Assembly: GCF_010015445.1 (NCBI RefSeq)
Contig: NC_053118.1
Coordinates: 12,815,937-12,879,936, forward strand
Length of the DNA: 64,000 bases
From: Perca fluviatilis
Taxonomy: Eukaryota > Chordata > Actinopteri > Perciformes > Percidae
Direction of reading: 5' to 3'
Below, in pieces: positions 10,906 through 23,224 of the stretch. Positions within the stretch are counted from its first letter, which is position 1. The number at the start of each line of letters is the position of its first letter. The notes beneath the pieces are model-generated. The model was not told the origin of the DNA. It saw only the letters and a list, made by a program, of their open reading frames with translations, and did not search any database. Position numbers and translations under genes: made by a program.

Positions 10906-11460
10906 TGTGTGTGCGTGTGGGTGGGTGGGTGGTTGTGTGTGTGTATCTGTTGAGGCAGACGGTGTGGTGCCTACCCCAGGACACCCACTTCGCTGCCGTC
11001 TTATGTCCACTGGTCCTGCCCTGGGCTGCCCACAGGATGCTGCTTTGATGCCTTCTTCCCATCAACATACTGCAGACATACACACTTCCACAAGATAGCC
11101 AATAACCCATCAGAAGATCTTTTTAAAGTCTGTAACACTCAGTCAGCCAAGTCTTCTTAAGTCTGTAGACTTCCTCCGCCTAGAGCAATGCTCACATTTA
11201 TCAGATGAAGCTTCAGTCAACGACAACCCGATGTTTTTGATCAATTGCCGAGTTTAGAATAGTCTTAGGGTTATGAAATTCACTTGCGTATCTGAGGTAT
11301 TCTGCGACATGAAGCTCAATCTAAACAATGTCCCTGTAACTTTTTTTTCTCAATTAGCCTTTCCACTAACCTGTGAAAATGACAATTTGGATCCTAATAA
11401 ACATTTGAAAACACCAGGGGGCCGGACATGCAAGTAATGAGGTTGCCATTTTCACTAAGC

Positions 11461-11895
11461 AGTGTTGTAGTCAAGACCACCTAAACCAAGTCCAAGTCCA
11501 GGCCAAGACCAAGGCAGGTCGAGATCGAGTCAAGAACAGACCAGACCAGTGCCAAACCGCCAGAGCTTCTCCTGTCTCTCGCATTCACTTTCTTTGGAAT
11601 GCGTGTTAAGGGGGCAGGTAGAGGGGGTTAACAGCAACAAATTTCAAATGAGAAATGAGTCAAGTTATTGGTTGCATTTGAAGCAGGAAGTTTTACGTCC
11701 GATCACAGTAATGATGTTAACATTATTGATATCTCTGAAGTTGTGGTCTTTACCAGTCTTGAAATAAAATCCCTGGTCCTCGTTATCCGAGACAGAGTAA
11801 AAATGCGGTCGATTCCGAGACGAGACGGAGACCTTCAAAAAGTGGTCTTGAGACCGGTCTTAAGAACAAGCCCGATTTCGAGTAATACAAAACAC
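11461..11895. mobile_element. Probable non-autonomous DNA element
   Basis: The segment starts agtgttgtagtcaagacc and ends with gagtaatacaaaacac, an imperfect inverted match. It is full of short repeats of agtccaagtcc and gagaccggtc type. The composition is sharply different from its flanks. No coding sequence was seen and I could not read a target-site duplication. Confidence 0.55.
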
Positions 11896-12402
11896 AGCTG
11901 GAGTAAGTGTAAAAGTCAGCTCCAAACTGGCTGCAACCCTGGGTTGTTTTCTGGGCCAGGGTTTTGTGTATCTAACATCATCTGTTTTTGTATGTCCTCC
12001 TCCCCCTGGTTTAAAAGAATACTTGGAAATACACTTATTTGCTTTGCAGCGGAGTTCAATGACAAGATCGATACCACTCTAATGTGCAGTAAATATGAAG
12101 CTACAGCTGGACTTGAAACAGGTGGACTAGCCTGGCTGTGTCCAAAATTAACATAATCCACCCTTTAGCACCTCTAAAGTTTACTAATTGCATCTCGCTT
12201 AATCTGTACAGAAACAAAAGTGTAAAAACTACAGTATGCTGTTTTATGCTGGGTTATATGCTGATAATTTGATAGCTGGGAGCAGACACTTTCTGAGCCT
12301 CCGCTGGTTGCCTGGCAACTGCTCCCAGCCAAGTGATTGTTCGGCACATTAACCCCTGGTACAATGGCAAATTGTCATTTTTACACTTCAGTTTTTGTAG
12401 GG

Positions 12403-12441
<39 letters not shown>

Positions 12442-15014
12442 CTGGGAGCATAATTTACAAAATGAACATCATGCTGTATTGAGTAAGACTTGAAACTAAC
12501 AATTGGATGTAACTGGCTTCACTTTTCAGACCCAGAAGCTCCGTCCATTACTTTTACAGTCTATGGGATTAAACAATCAAGATATAATGTGTTAAGTAGT
12601 GTCATATTTATTACAGTTGGTCAGAGCTACGCTAGCTGTTTTCCCTACGTTTCCTGTCTTTAAGCTAGGCTAAACTAACTGTTGACTCCAGCTACATATG
12701 TATTGTGCAGACATGAGAGTATCTGCACAATATTGATTTTATTTGTAAAGAAAATTGTATGTTCAACACCACCATACATACACAAACCCTATCTAGCAAA
12801 TGAGCCATACCGCTTTTATTTGGATTTAGGTTTTTTTTCTTCCATTAAACAAGCAATAATCGAAGCCGAGTATTTCATCCCTGATGTTTCAGTATCATTT
12901 GCATAGCTAAAATAACCATGCTCCATGTCCTCGTTAGATACCTATAGCCTACAGCCCTCCCGAGGGTCATATAAGCCTGCTGTAGACATCTGCACATAGA
13001 TCAGTGATAACATACAGTGCCACATCTAAACATCCTCTCCTCCCTTTTTGTATGACACAGGAAAGTCATCAAGAACACAGATGCACCATCACCCTTTTAT
13101 GACTTCTTGTTAAATACAGTACATGGCATTATGTCTGTGTTTCTTCATATTCATCTATTAACCAGATACACAGTGTTGCAGCACTTTTTGTATTACGCTG
13201 TATGGATGTGCTTACTTTATTTTCTTGACTATGTTTGATTATTGATGATTGATATTTCTACAACATTACAATAGTGCTTTATTATTAAAAATACTATTAA
13301 TAGTATTACTTTACTGTTGCTTTGTCCTTAATCCCATTACCTCATACATCTGTGTGATCGAACACACCAGGTAGTATACATGTGATTTTACATATTTCTT
13401 ATGTCAACCAACTCAGAGCTATTTAGTCATTTTTGATAATGGGCCCTTCCTCTTCTGCTTTGTGAAGGACAACATACACATCTTGTCTGGCTACATATAT
13501 CTCTGCCACTATGCCTGCGCTGTCTACATGCCCTTTATCCTCTCTTCCGTTCACTATGAATGCTTCAACAGTATTGAAACAACCCATCAACCATGTGTCC
13601 CTCAGACAGGGGAGGTATACTGTGATAAATCCAGCCATGTAAACAGGTTGGTAGCATTTGCAGACATGTGAATAACTTAAATTTCTAAAACATACACACA
13701 GACTCACACATACTCTTCAGTCACGCCCCACCCAGGGTGTCTGCACTGTTCCGAGCCGTGCGGCAATTACCAGTAATGGCAGGAAACTAGTTAGTGTTAT
13801 CTGCTAGCATGGCGGCCTCCACCGGCACTGACCCTGGACCAGTCACGTAGAGACACAGACAGTCAGGCAGAGAGCCTAGAAGGGAGGAGGAGGAGGTGGT
13901 CAAAGAGCCCTCAGGCAAATGTGCTGAGAGGATATCCATATTATTCACCTGCTGGGCTCCATCTTTAATTAGAAATGAGACTTGAGGGAACCAGGAAATA
14001 CTGTGTTTAGTCTCATATTGTCTGTTGAGAGTATAATTAAATAAACATTTTTTATTGGTCATCAGGACCATAGTTGTCCAGGCAAAAACTACAACATACA
14101 TATTTAATAAGCTATAAATCAGCCATTAATAAACCAGCAAAAATTATTCCTCAAATTGACATTTGTCAAAAAATGGGCCATTGCTTCGTTTGCACTGCAG
14201 CGTCTGGCTGCAGTTACGATATCTCTCTATTGTTTCAGCAGCACATCTCTCTTACTATATGTGCAACACACATGCCTGGGAGTGGCTGGTGACAGTACGA
14301 GTAGCGCTGTAGAGCGCAAGAGGATGTGATCAGGGAGGCCCAAAAAAGACCAAACAAAATAAACAGCAGAAATCCCTGAATGAGGCTCAGACACAACAAC
14401 AGTCACGTAGCTTTGACCTGCTACAGATCACATCATCAGACTGGCAGGCACACATAGATGGTCCACTGTGATTGAATTTATGCAGCATTTATATCAGCAT
14501 ATGATGTTGAAGTTGAGTACCTTCAAAGACTGAATAAAAAACTAGTGATACTATGTGATTGTGTTGGAGCTCAGAATGTGGCTGATGCAGAATGAATGCA
14601 CAAAGCTGCGTATTAGCCTATTTAATGCATTAATTAGGCTGTTAAAGCCCTTTTTTATTTTATATTTGCACACTACTATCTTCTGTAGCTAAGCATGACT
14701 GGCTGAGAGAATAGGATCGCATTAGAGGAACTGAAATGTTCCGCTCAACAGATAAGCTAAATGTTAGCATGCCTGTGAGCAAACACTTGAATACCAAAAT
14801 GTTCAAGTGGAGCTTCTAGTTACCTGATTGCAGAATGGAATATAATATTATTCATCGTCCACTTGCAAATACTACCAACAGCCTTAGATTTATAAGCTAA
14901 TACTTTGAAATTTGTTCCTGCATTGTCTGTAAAAATTCATTTCAAAGTTCAGCCCAACTTAATTTGTGGCTTCAGCACTTTGAGCTACTAAAAAGAAAAA
15001 ATATGATATGATAT
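11896..15014. other. Intergenic, no gene recognised; contains an (AT)n run
   Basis: A run of alternating AT lies at 12,404-12,440. About 12,230-12,600 carries motifs (ctggttgcctggcaactgc, ttacagtctatggg) that look like parts of interspersed repeats. The rest, including short open frames near 13,450 and 13,800, shows no recognisable protein. Confidence 0.45.
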
Positions 15015-17042
15015 GTGATAGAATGATTATATAGGGTATTTCACACTGTTCCTTAAGGTCTCCTAATGGGGTATGTAACATTGGTTGGGCTGAAAATGGC
15101 ATGGTTGATATTGTATGGGCCCTTATGCATCCCTGTGTTTTGGCCCTATTTGTAACAAGAGCTTTTCTTCCAAATATGGTATGCTCATGAATATTTACAC
15201 ACACATTAGAGACGCACGCTGATTGGTTGAGCGAATCCCCATACACACACATTAGAGACACGACAGAATCTCATATTCCAGACACTGCAATGTTTCGTTA
15301 CCAAATTCACTTCTGAGACTTTTTTATGCGAGAAATCAACTATATAAAGCTCAAATATGGGCCTTTTTACAAAAATTGATAGCTAATTGCAAATTTGGTA
15401 AGACGTGTTGGACTTTAGGAGCTCCACACAGTCTGACGAGAAAGCGGCAGCCTGCTGGGCTCCATACCCAGGGCAAAGTCACCCTTTGTGGATTACTGCA
15501 TTACCGGGGCTCGGCCGGCTGCCGGCATAACTATAATATATTTACAGTTTGAATTTCGTCACGACACTTATATCGCAGTTACCCCAAGGTCTTACAAAGC
15601 TAACAAAAGCTAACAGTCCGATTTGAATTTAAGGCATTTTTATGAACTGAAGGGTCTTGTTAGGAGGAGCAGCTAGCTAGCTATGTGTCCCATTCGTGAA
15701 TGGGAAAATATCACGGCTAGCTAACTACACTTTCGGCATAACTATAGTATATTTACAGTTTGAATTTCGTCACGCCACTTATATAACATCTACCCCAATG
15801 TCTTATAAAGCTAACAATGGTGTCCGATTTCAATCTAATTCATTTTTGTGAACACTAGGGGTTTCGTTAGCTGCAACTGTCCCTTCAGTCCTGGCTATGT
15901 GTAGCTACAAATCATGGATAGTTAGCTTCATTTTCAACATAATTACAGTATATTTACAGTTTGAATTTCATCACGCCACTTATGTAACATCTACCCAACG
16001 GTCTTATAAAGCTAACAATGGTGTCAGATTTCAATTTAATGAATTTTTGTGAACACTAGGGATTTCGTTAGCTGCGACTGTCCCTTCAATCCTATGTGTA
16101 CAGATTGCGGGTAGTTAGCTTCATTTTCGGCGTAATTAGAGTATATTTACAGTTTGAATTTCGTCACGCCACTTATATAACCTCTACCCCAAGGTCTTAA
16201 AAGCTAAAGCTAACAATAGTGTCCGATTTTAATTTTATACATTTTTGTGAATTTCAGAGGAATTCTAAGAGGAGGCTAGCTAGCTCTCATTGATAGAGCT
16301 AGCTCCATCCAGCCGCAGGCTCTATCAGTGAGACTCGCGGACAAGAGACGTTTATTTCCCCGATCGTTTGTTTAAATAACTCACATTATAAGATTAACTG
16401 GAACCTGTGGTAAGAGATTGCTGGCGTAACAAGCTCGCTGACCGCGCTCTCACACACACCAGCCATTTAGCAGGAAGAGGGGAGCTGCAGGCCCTGGAGC
16501 TCTGTCCAGGCAGCGGCGTTTGGTAGTCCATTCACCCACAAAACTGTGACTTTGCACGGGTATGGAGTGCCGTGGGCTGCCAGCCGTGACGGAGCTCAAT
16601 CTACCTCACAGCAAGCCGGGGTCTGTGAAGGGAGGTAGGCCAGGCGGCGAGGCAGCAACACAGGCAGCACCGACCGCTGAACTCCGACACACAGTCGAAC
16701 AAAATTTGCAATTAGACATGAATTTTCGTGAAACGGCCCATATTTGACCTCTACAAAGTTGATTTCTCGCATAAAAAAGTCTCAGAAGTGAATTTAATGG
16801 TAAAATAGCAGATGAACAATGTATGCAATTTCTGAGATCTGCACGACATAGATTCATGTAAATGTTGGGGCGTGACAAAGAGAGATTGAGATTTGCCCGT
16901 TTTCAGAGGCAGTTTCAAATTGTGAGATTTGCAGAGGAAAGAGGTGTCAATGGGATTTAGAGGTTCTATGTATGTCCTAGTTACCCACTAAACTGTCATT
17001 ATTCAACTATGACAAGGTAAAATCGGTTTTGCATTCTATCAC
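15015..17042. mobile_element. Long-TIR DNA element of about 2 kb with internal tandem array
   Basis: The strongest terminal repeat pairs 15,306-15,398 with 16,707-16,799: ttcacttctgagac and tttatgcgagaaatcaac in the left arm are mirrored in the right. Weaker matching continues outward to gtgatagaatg at 15,015 and cattctatcac ending at 17,042. The centre contains about four diverged units of about 200 bp and GC-richer sequence near 16,300-16,700. No transposase is visible, so it is a non-autonomous element. The outer limits are less certain than the core. Confidence 0.75.
15534..16290. repeat. Tandem array, four diverged units of about 200 bp
   Basis: Units start near 15,534, 15,734, 15,936 and 16,129. 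Each contains tatatttacagtttgaattt followed by cgtcacg.cacttat, ggtcttaNaaagctaaca, gtccgattt and a gaac/gttag end. The first unit differs most. The array is confined to the middle of the long-TIR element. Confidence 0.85.
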
Positions 17043-17412
17043 CCCTTTAATACTCTGTTTTGCACGGGAAAAAATTTCTAGAAAAACAGACAAAAGATAC
17101 CTACTTGATTTGACTAAATCAGACTTTTAAAGCCTCATATTTTTATTTATTTATTTAATAATTTATTTCCGCAACAAAAGAAAAGAAGCTGTTGTGCAGG
17201 TGAAAATAAAAAAGTTCAGCCAATGTGGACAGGATTAATGATTGCAGCAACCGTTAACTCTTTCAATGTACACATGTGAGTATTGTGTTAAAATGGCCCA
17301 AAAAATTAGACCTCATTCTGCAAAAAAAATGCTCCTACAGTATATGTGAATGCATGTTCTACGGATGTAATTGAAAGGTTATCCACTCTATAGACAATGG
17401 TCTGTTGTTGTT

Positions 17413-18065
17413 GTTTGGATTTTGGAGCAGTTTGGACAGCATTGGATATTGGATATTAAAAAACTGTGAATAAAACTAAACGGCCGAACAATAAAGGTTG
17501 AGGAAAAAATTGACGTCAAAAAACGCAGCAGTGACACGCTCTGTACGGCAGTGGGGGGGGGGGGCTTTACCGGCTTTGACTGTGGTTTACTTTTAACTGT
17601 ACGTACACACCGCCGCCGACTTGAGCTGCAAAAGAAGCTCTGGGCCACCCTGTCAAGGACGCTTGTCAAAAAGTACGGGGAAGCTTTTGATGCTTTGGCC
17701 GCTCTGATGTGGCAGCATTCTGTATTCGATAATGTTTAATCTTAACTTTACTTTACTAACAACCCTCCCTGTGTTATCAACTGCACCCTGCTCCGCTCAG
17801 CCCAAAGGCAGCCTCACAGCACTTCCTGTGTGAAAGATACTGTGTGTGCGCACGTGCATGTGGAGAAGAGAGGGGGCAGCTGACAGCACTGTGAGAACAC
17901 ATTCTCACTCCCATCTCGTAAAATACGGACGCTTGGTCAGGTGCCTTTGTTGTATTGACGCTAAAAGTCTCCTGTAGCGTCATATAACGCGCTTTAACGT
18001 TGCTTCAGACGCTGACAGCCACTGTCCACATCCGTATTTTACAAGTTTGGAGTGAGAACGGGTTG
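17413..18065 (-). repeat. Right arm of the large inverted repeat pair
   Basis: This is the reverse complement of 8,870-9,882, without the 330-bp internal segment of that arm. It ends ggagtgagaacgggttg, the mirror of the start of the left arm. The small element at its outer end (about 17,893-18,065) is only about 170 bp here. Confidence 0.85.
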
Positions 18066-18179
18066 AAATAGAACCAAGCTGGAATTTGAGTTCAAGCAAT
18101 AGTACACATTATGATCAGTCTGAATGCTGTTCATCAAGTGCCTCTCTTCACACCAACCACCACGTACAAAAATCAGTGT

Positions 18180-18262
18180 GTACGCGCGTGTGAGTGTGCG
18201 TGCGCACGCATGAGTGTGTGTGCGCGCCTGAATGTGTGTGCGCGCACATGTGTGTGTGTGTG
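18180..18262. repeat. GT/GC-rich alternating purine-pyrimidine tract
   Basis: Imperfect gtgtg/gcgcg alternation over about 80 bp. Such tracts can adopt Z-DNA. Confidence 0.8.
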
Positions 18263-18973
18263 ATAAAGAGAGAGAGGAATTTACTCTTAGTGTTTATATA
18301 TGAAACCTTCCTTTTCCTCCTCATCGTCTCCCTAAGGCAACAGCTCAACAAAAGAAAGGTCTCAGTCAACACTGGAGGCTAAGATAAGACCCACTAAGAA
18401 ATAACTTACAGTAATGCAGCATGGAGAGCCTACGTGCCAGTTTGCCCAACACTGTCACTGAACTTCTATACCGTCCATGAGTGCTGCTGACTTACATATT
18501 AATGTACAAATACAGTGTAACTGTTGTTTTTCTGTATGTTGCAGCAATTTAAATGCTTCAACTTTCCAAGCAAAACAATCCTATCTTCAAGTTCCCTACT
18601 AGATAAAAGTGAATTCATAACATGTACTTTTTTTCCCCCCATTCTTTTAAAACCAGGCAACAGATGGAAAAGCACAGCACATATACAAGGCAGTCAGTTT
18701 TAATGATGTCTGCCAAATGAGAGGCCGCATGTGTTTAGAAGAAAACATCCTTATCGGATATTCTAACATATCAGCTTCTGGCAAACAGCTCGCAGCTGGT
18801 TGCAGTGTTTGGACATGAATTCATTCACTCATAGGATGGCATGCAAAATAAACTATAAGTCAAATAAACAGGTCTCCATTCTAGTAATATTGTTTGTATT
18901 GCTAAGCTGTGATGGGGTCAACAACTTCCCTTTCACTTCAAAATGTCAATGGCAACTTGAACTGAAGTCTACA
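18263..18973. other. Intergenic, no gene recognised
   Basis: AT-rich sequence without recognisable exons or repeats. Confidence 0.4.
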
Positions 18974-19045
18974 AAGGATTACATAAACAACATGTGTCTG
19001 TTACAATGGGGCTGTAACAGACGCATGTTGTTTATGTAATCTTTT
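18974..19045. other. Near-perfect hairpin, stem about 32 bp, loop about 7 nt
   Basis: Left arm aaggattacataaacaacat continues gtgtctgttaca. After a short loop the right arm is its reverse complement. The only two differences would be G-U pairs in a transcript read on the + strand. The arm length and small loop resemble a microRNA precursor or a small palindromic element. No conserved microRNA seed is recognised. Confidence 0.8.
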
Positions 19046-19599
19046 AGTAAATCAGCTGATTGTAAATGGAAAAAAAATCTAATTTGAATCCTGCCTGAGC
19101 AGGTTTATGGGTCAAAATTCATCTGAGCAGCAGTTATAAGAGAAAGTTTCAGTTGATATGCTGCTTTGTTTGTCTACAAAAAAAAGACAGTTTATTAGTC
19201 TAAACACACATCTAAGGACTCTTAGTTTCTAGACAAGCTGACTGCACACAAGCCTTCCATCTGTCTTCCTACTATTGTTGTTGCTGATTGTATTTTGAAT
19301 TTCAGTGAAGTACAGTAACAATGACAGAGGCTGGCATTAGATGACAGACGATGATGGACTGAATGTGTGAAGAATTTGGAGTACTAAAGAAATTCTTCAC
19401 AACTTTTTGCACATTGCTACTCCACTTTTTAATCAGACAACACACATAACACATGTAAAAAAAGATTAGAAGATGATACCTTTGTGGCAAACATTTTTAA
19501 ATTCTCAAACTGGATACCTCATCCTAATGCTGTGTGTTGACAAATGCCTCCATACAATTTCTCTCAGTTATTCCACTTGATGTAAAATGTTGTCATTCC

Positions 19600-20491
19600 T
19601 AATAGGCCGGGATCCAGGTCCACTCCTCAGAATGTTTTTTGCTACATTTTTTTCACTATTATTTCCTGTTAACTTATACCTTGGGCCATCACAAGTTGAT
19701 AACGGCCACCCCCAACTCAGCCCCGTTTGGTCTCAGGGGCCAAAAAACACCCTTTTTGGGAAAAGCTTTTGGCGGAATCATGTAATTGTGAATATTAAGG
19801 TACTGCAGCTACATAAATGTTCGTATAACCCTAAAATGTTATTTGGTGTATCCTGACACATAGGGGAAACTAGAAGAAAAAGATTCCTGGGGATTGCTGC
19901 CTTTTTGCTGTCAAATATCACTCTCAACATACCCCAAAAGACAAAAAAATGTCTGTCCGCCTGACAAATTGTCATCAAAAGTGATCATTTTTAAGCATTT
20001 TATTATAGATATCACTGCCTCAAATGTACATGAAAAACTTCCCAAGTTTATAAGCTTCAATGTAAGTCCAATATGACCTTTCTATCTAGAGGATTACAGC
20101 TGGTATAACCAAAGTTCTCCACTGTACCTCAAATCGGAGAAAACAGAACTTTCGAGCATTACCATTCCATATGGGATTACCGTAAGCATAATTTTTGCAT
20201 ATGAACAATATCTTAAACAAGAGTTGAGATTTGACTTATGTACTGCTATACTATATTTAGGTTTATATGACCATTTATGTAGCTCCAGTACCTTAACATT
20301 CACAATTACATCATTCCGCCAAAAGCTTTTCCCAAAAAGGGTGTTTTTTGGCCCCTGAGACCAAATGGGGTCGAGTTGGGGGTGGTCGTTATCAACTTGT
20401 GATGGCCCAAGGTATAAGATAATAGGAAATAATAGTGAAAAAAAGATAGCAAAAAACATTCTGAGGAGTGGACCTGGCTCCCGGCCTATTA
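19600..20491. mobile_element. Foldback MITE of about 890 bp with terminal repeats of about 245 bp
   Basis: The left end taataggccggga is mirrored by tcccggcctatta at the right end. The arms (about 19,600-19,850 and 20,245-20,491) stay almost complementary throughout, including a shared aaaaacaccctttttggg and gcttttggcggaat. The unpaired centre is about 390 bp. A TA at each edge is compatible with a TA target duplication, but because the ends are palindromic this cannot be fixed. No coding capacity. Confidence 0.88.
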
Positions 20492-21479
20492 AGTTTGCTC
20501 TGTGGTGCTCAGTTGTGACATTCTGATTGTTGTTGCAGGCTCTATTTTAATCAGAGCGATGTGACATCAGCAGCACATTTGAAGCTGGATCTGTCAGAGT
20601 GGGTTTAGATGTTCAGATGAAATATCTGATGGCGACATTCAGAATTGTTTAAACTGCCCAGCTGTTTGATGAGGGACATGGCTTTGGCTGTAAAAAAAAA
20701 TTCATCTCTTTGAGTAGCACCATACTTTGTACCACCCTGCTCATCTTTCTGTGGGCATAGGACTGTCAGCGGGGTGCTGCTGTGTCCCTGACCTTTGGCT
20801 TGCATAGCAATAGTTTCTCTTAGTAAAGTTCATCCTGCCTGTGCACTGCGAATAGGGCCTGAAATCACAGATGCTAATAACAAACCAAGCAGACAGGATG
20901 TTAGAAAACCGTGCCTGTCACCTGTCTGTGTTCTTCACTACGAGTTTCCTGTATGGCACAAGAGGCCAGGAAGAGAGGAGCACAGAGCAGGAAATAATCT
21001 GGGTCACTCCCATTATTAGCTGAAAGGGAGCGCAGAGGTCTGGCTAAAAACTGGACCGATCTGGAAAAGACAGGACACGTTAAAAAACACACAATGCACG
21101 CACAGTCGGCGTACAGGAGGGAGAACACAGTGCAGTGTTTGTTAGTTGTTTATGTGACAACAATGGTTGGCGTAAACAGAGGTTTAGATGACCTCAGGGC
21201 GTCTCTTTTACGGTCTTCTCTGTGTGTAAATATAAGCGGGATAAATATAGCCATCAGCTACATTGCTGTCACTATCACATTGATAACAATGACAATGAGA
21301 AGGGAAGTATTGTATAGTTTGGAGTCAGCTCTGCCACTATTTTAGGAACAGTGATGATGTTACAGACATGAGCTCAAACCATGGCTTTGCGTGCGAGGAA
21401 TCAGCAGTACTTGGATTACTATGATGGCAATTACAACAGCGCTGCTGCAGCATAAATTTGCAATCCCTTAAAGTTCTAT
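20492..21479. other. Intergenic, no gene recognised
   Basis: No recognisable exon, tRNA or element end. Confidence 0.4.
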
Positions 21480-21625
21480 TTCGTATAGGCGTCGCCCTCT
21501 AAGAGCTATTGCTATTGGGTTTATCCCTTCGCGAACGCGCAGTTGTGAAGATTTTCTTTCGCGCCCTGTGCCCCGCACGGGCCTCTCTTACGTCCGCAGA
21601 TACTTTATATTACAGTGGCGCGACC
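21480..21625. repeat. GC-rich island, possible interspersed repeat
   Basis: A 145-bp block (gcgtcgccctctaagagc, cccgcacgggcctctc, tacagtggcgcgacc) differs sharply in composition from its AT-rich flanks. It looks like part of a dispersed repeat. The class is unknown. Confidence 0.35.
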
Positions 21626-21764
21626 AGAGATCCCATCCCAACATCAGCATTTTTCTTCAACCATTTTGAGTTGTGATCAAATTAGCATTTATGTCTATTT
21701 TCCAGATTTACAGATGTTCATAATTTGACCTTGGAGATTGTTGGAGCTTAACTGAAGAGTGTGG

Positions 21765-21766
<2 letters not shown>

Positions 21767-21806
<40 letters not shown>
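21767..21806. repeat. (CA)n microsatellite
   Basis: A pure CA run of about 40 bp. Confidence 0.97.
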
Positions 21807-21808
<2 letters not shown>

Positions 21809-23224
21809 CTAAATTCAGTGGGGGCTCTGCTCTTTTAAACTTTTTAAAGTGTTTTAGTTGTATTCTTTCAGATGGGGGAGAGGACGTGGCATTACTCACA
21901 TACACATGCAGGCAAACCATTCTAGTGTAACGTGCAAGTTAAGCACTGATGATTATCTTTGTGTGTCAACACTATACTTCCTGCATCTTGATCTTACAGT
22001 AATACTATGACGACATGTAAATATGCTCCCAATTTTGACTTCTTTTGTATGAGCATTTCGTTTTTCAACTTTGATGTGAAATAGTTCTTGTCCTGTAAGC
22101 AGTGGGAATTTTATTTAAGATGTTATAAATTTGGGACATGGAAGCTGTAGCAACATTTGAAAAATTGAGACGGAAATATTCTTTCTGCGGAAGTGTCGGC
22201 ACACACAAGTGAAGGTAAATCCCTGTATACCCACTCATATTTTTCATATTTACACAGTATGAATCTGACACTGTAAACCTGCATCTGTCCATTTGTCAAG
22301 CCCAATATTACAAACACCAATGATCAGAGTTCAGTCAAACCCAAAGGATGTCTGTGTTCAGTAAGTATATCCTAAGTATTCTTATTACATGTTATAAGTA
22401 CAATATCATGCACATAAAATCATGCCAATCAGGTTATTACAGAAGAGATTTGGTGATTGACATCATTTCTAAAAGGCTTTTTTTCTATCCTGTCCAATCA
22501 ACTCTCAGGGTTAAAAAATAAATGTTTGAAATGGTTTAATGTTTTGCCTTCAGACAGTGCGGTTCCAGTTACCTAAACCAAATTGTCAAGCTATCTGCGT
22601 AGCAAAGATATCTAAAGACATGCACATACACTCACAGGTCTTTTTTATCTGCACAAAGGGGAGAGTGAGGGTGTATTTTCTCCAGTCACGAGAGTCTGTG
22701 TCTGTCTCTCTCTCTACTTCCTGCCTGTCTCGTCCTCATGTCTTCAGCTGTCACGTCATTGTTTCTGTCAGTCTGTGTGTTACATGTAGCTGTTGTTTTG
22801 TTTTTGTGTCTGTATAACATATACTGTACATGGACATAAACATGGGTTATGTAAATGTTTTACTATATACAACATATTTTGTGTATTGTCTGTGTATTTG
22901 TCGAACACAGTTGAAAACAGGCACAGTACTGTCCACAGGTCAATTTAGCAAGTCACTGAACCCATGTTCCTGTGGAAGGGCGACTTACAGTAAAGGGCAT
23001 TTCAAAAGTAAGCTAGCATGTTACTAGCATAACAGAATTTTATGATACAGTAAAAGCACTGTTCATAAACATGGCAATAATGCATTCATGAGGTTTTCTG
23101 ACGCCAGATCATTGGGAAGGATAATATTTTAGCTCAAATTAAACTAACAAACTAACATTGTTTAAATATTCATTACTTTAAAGCACATGAGGTCAGGTGT
23201 GCGATAGACATTTAAATTGTTAAA
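21807..23224. other. Intergenic, no gene recognised
   Basis: AT-rich sequence with short open frames and no recognisable protein. Confidence 0.4.

Noticed and set aside
15199..15260. Short direct repeat acacacattagagac as a possible CRISPR-like or regulatory array
   Set aside because: Only two copies, 45 bp apart, within a eukaryotic transposon end.
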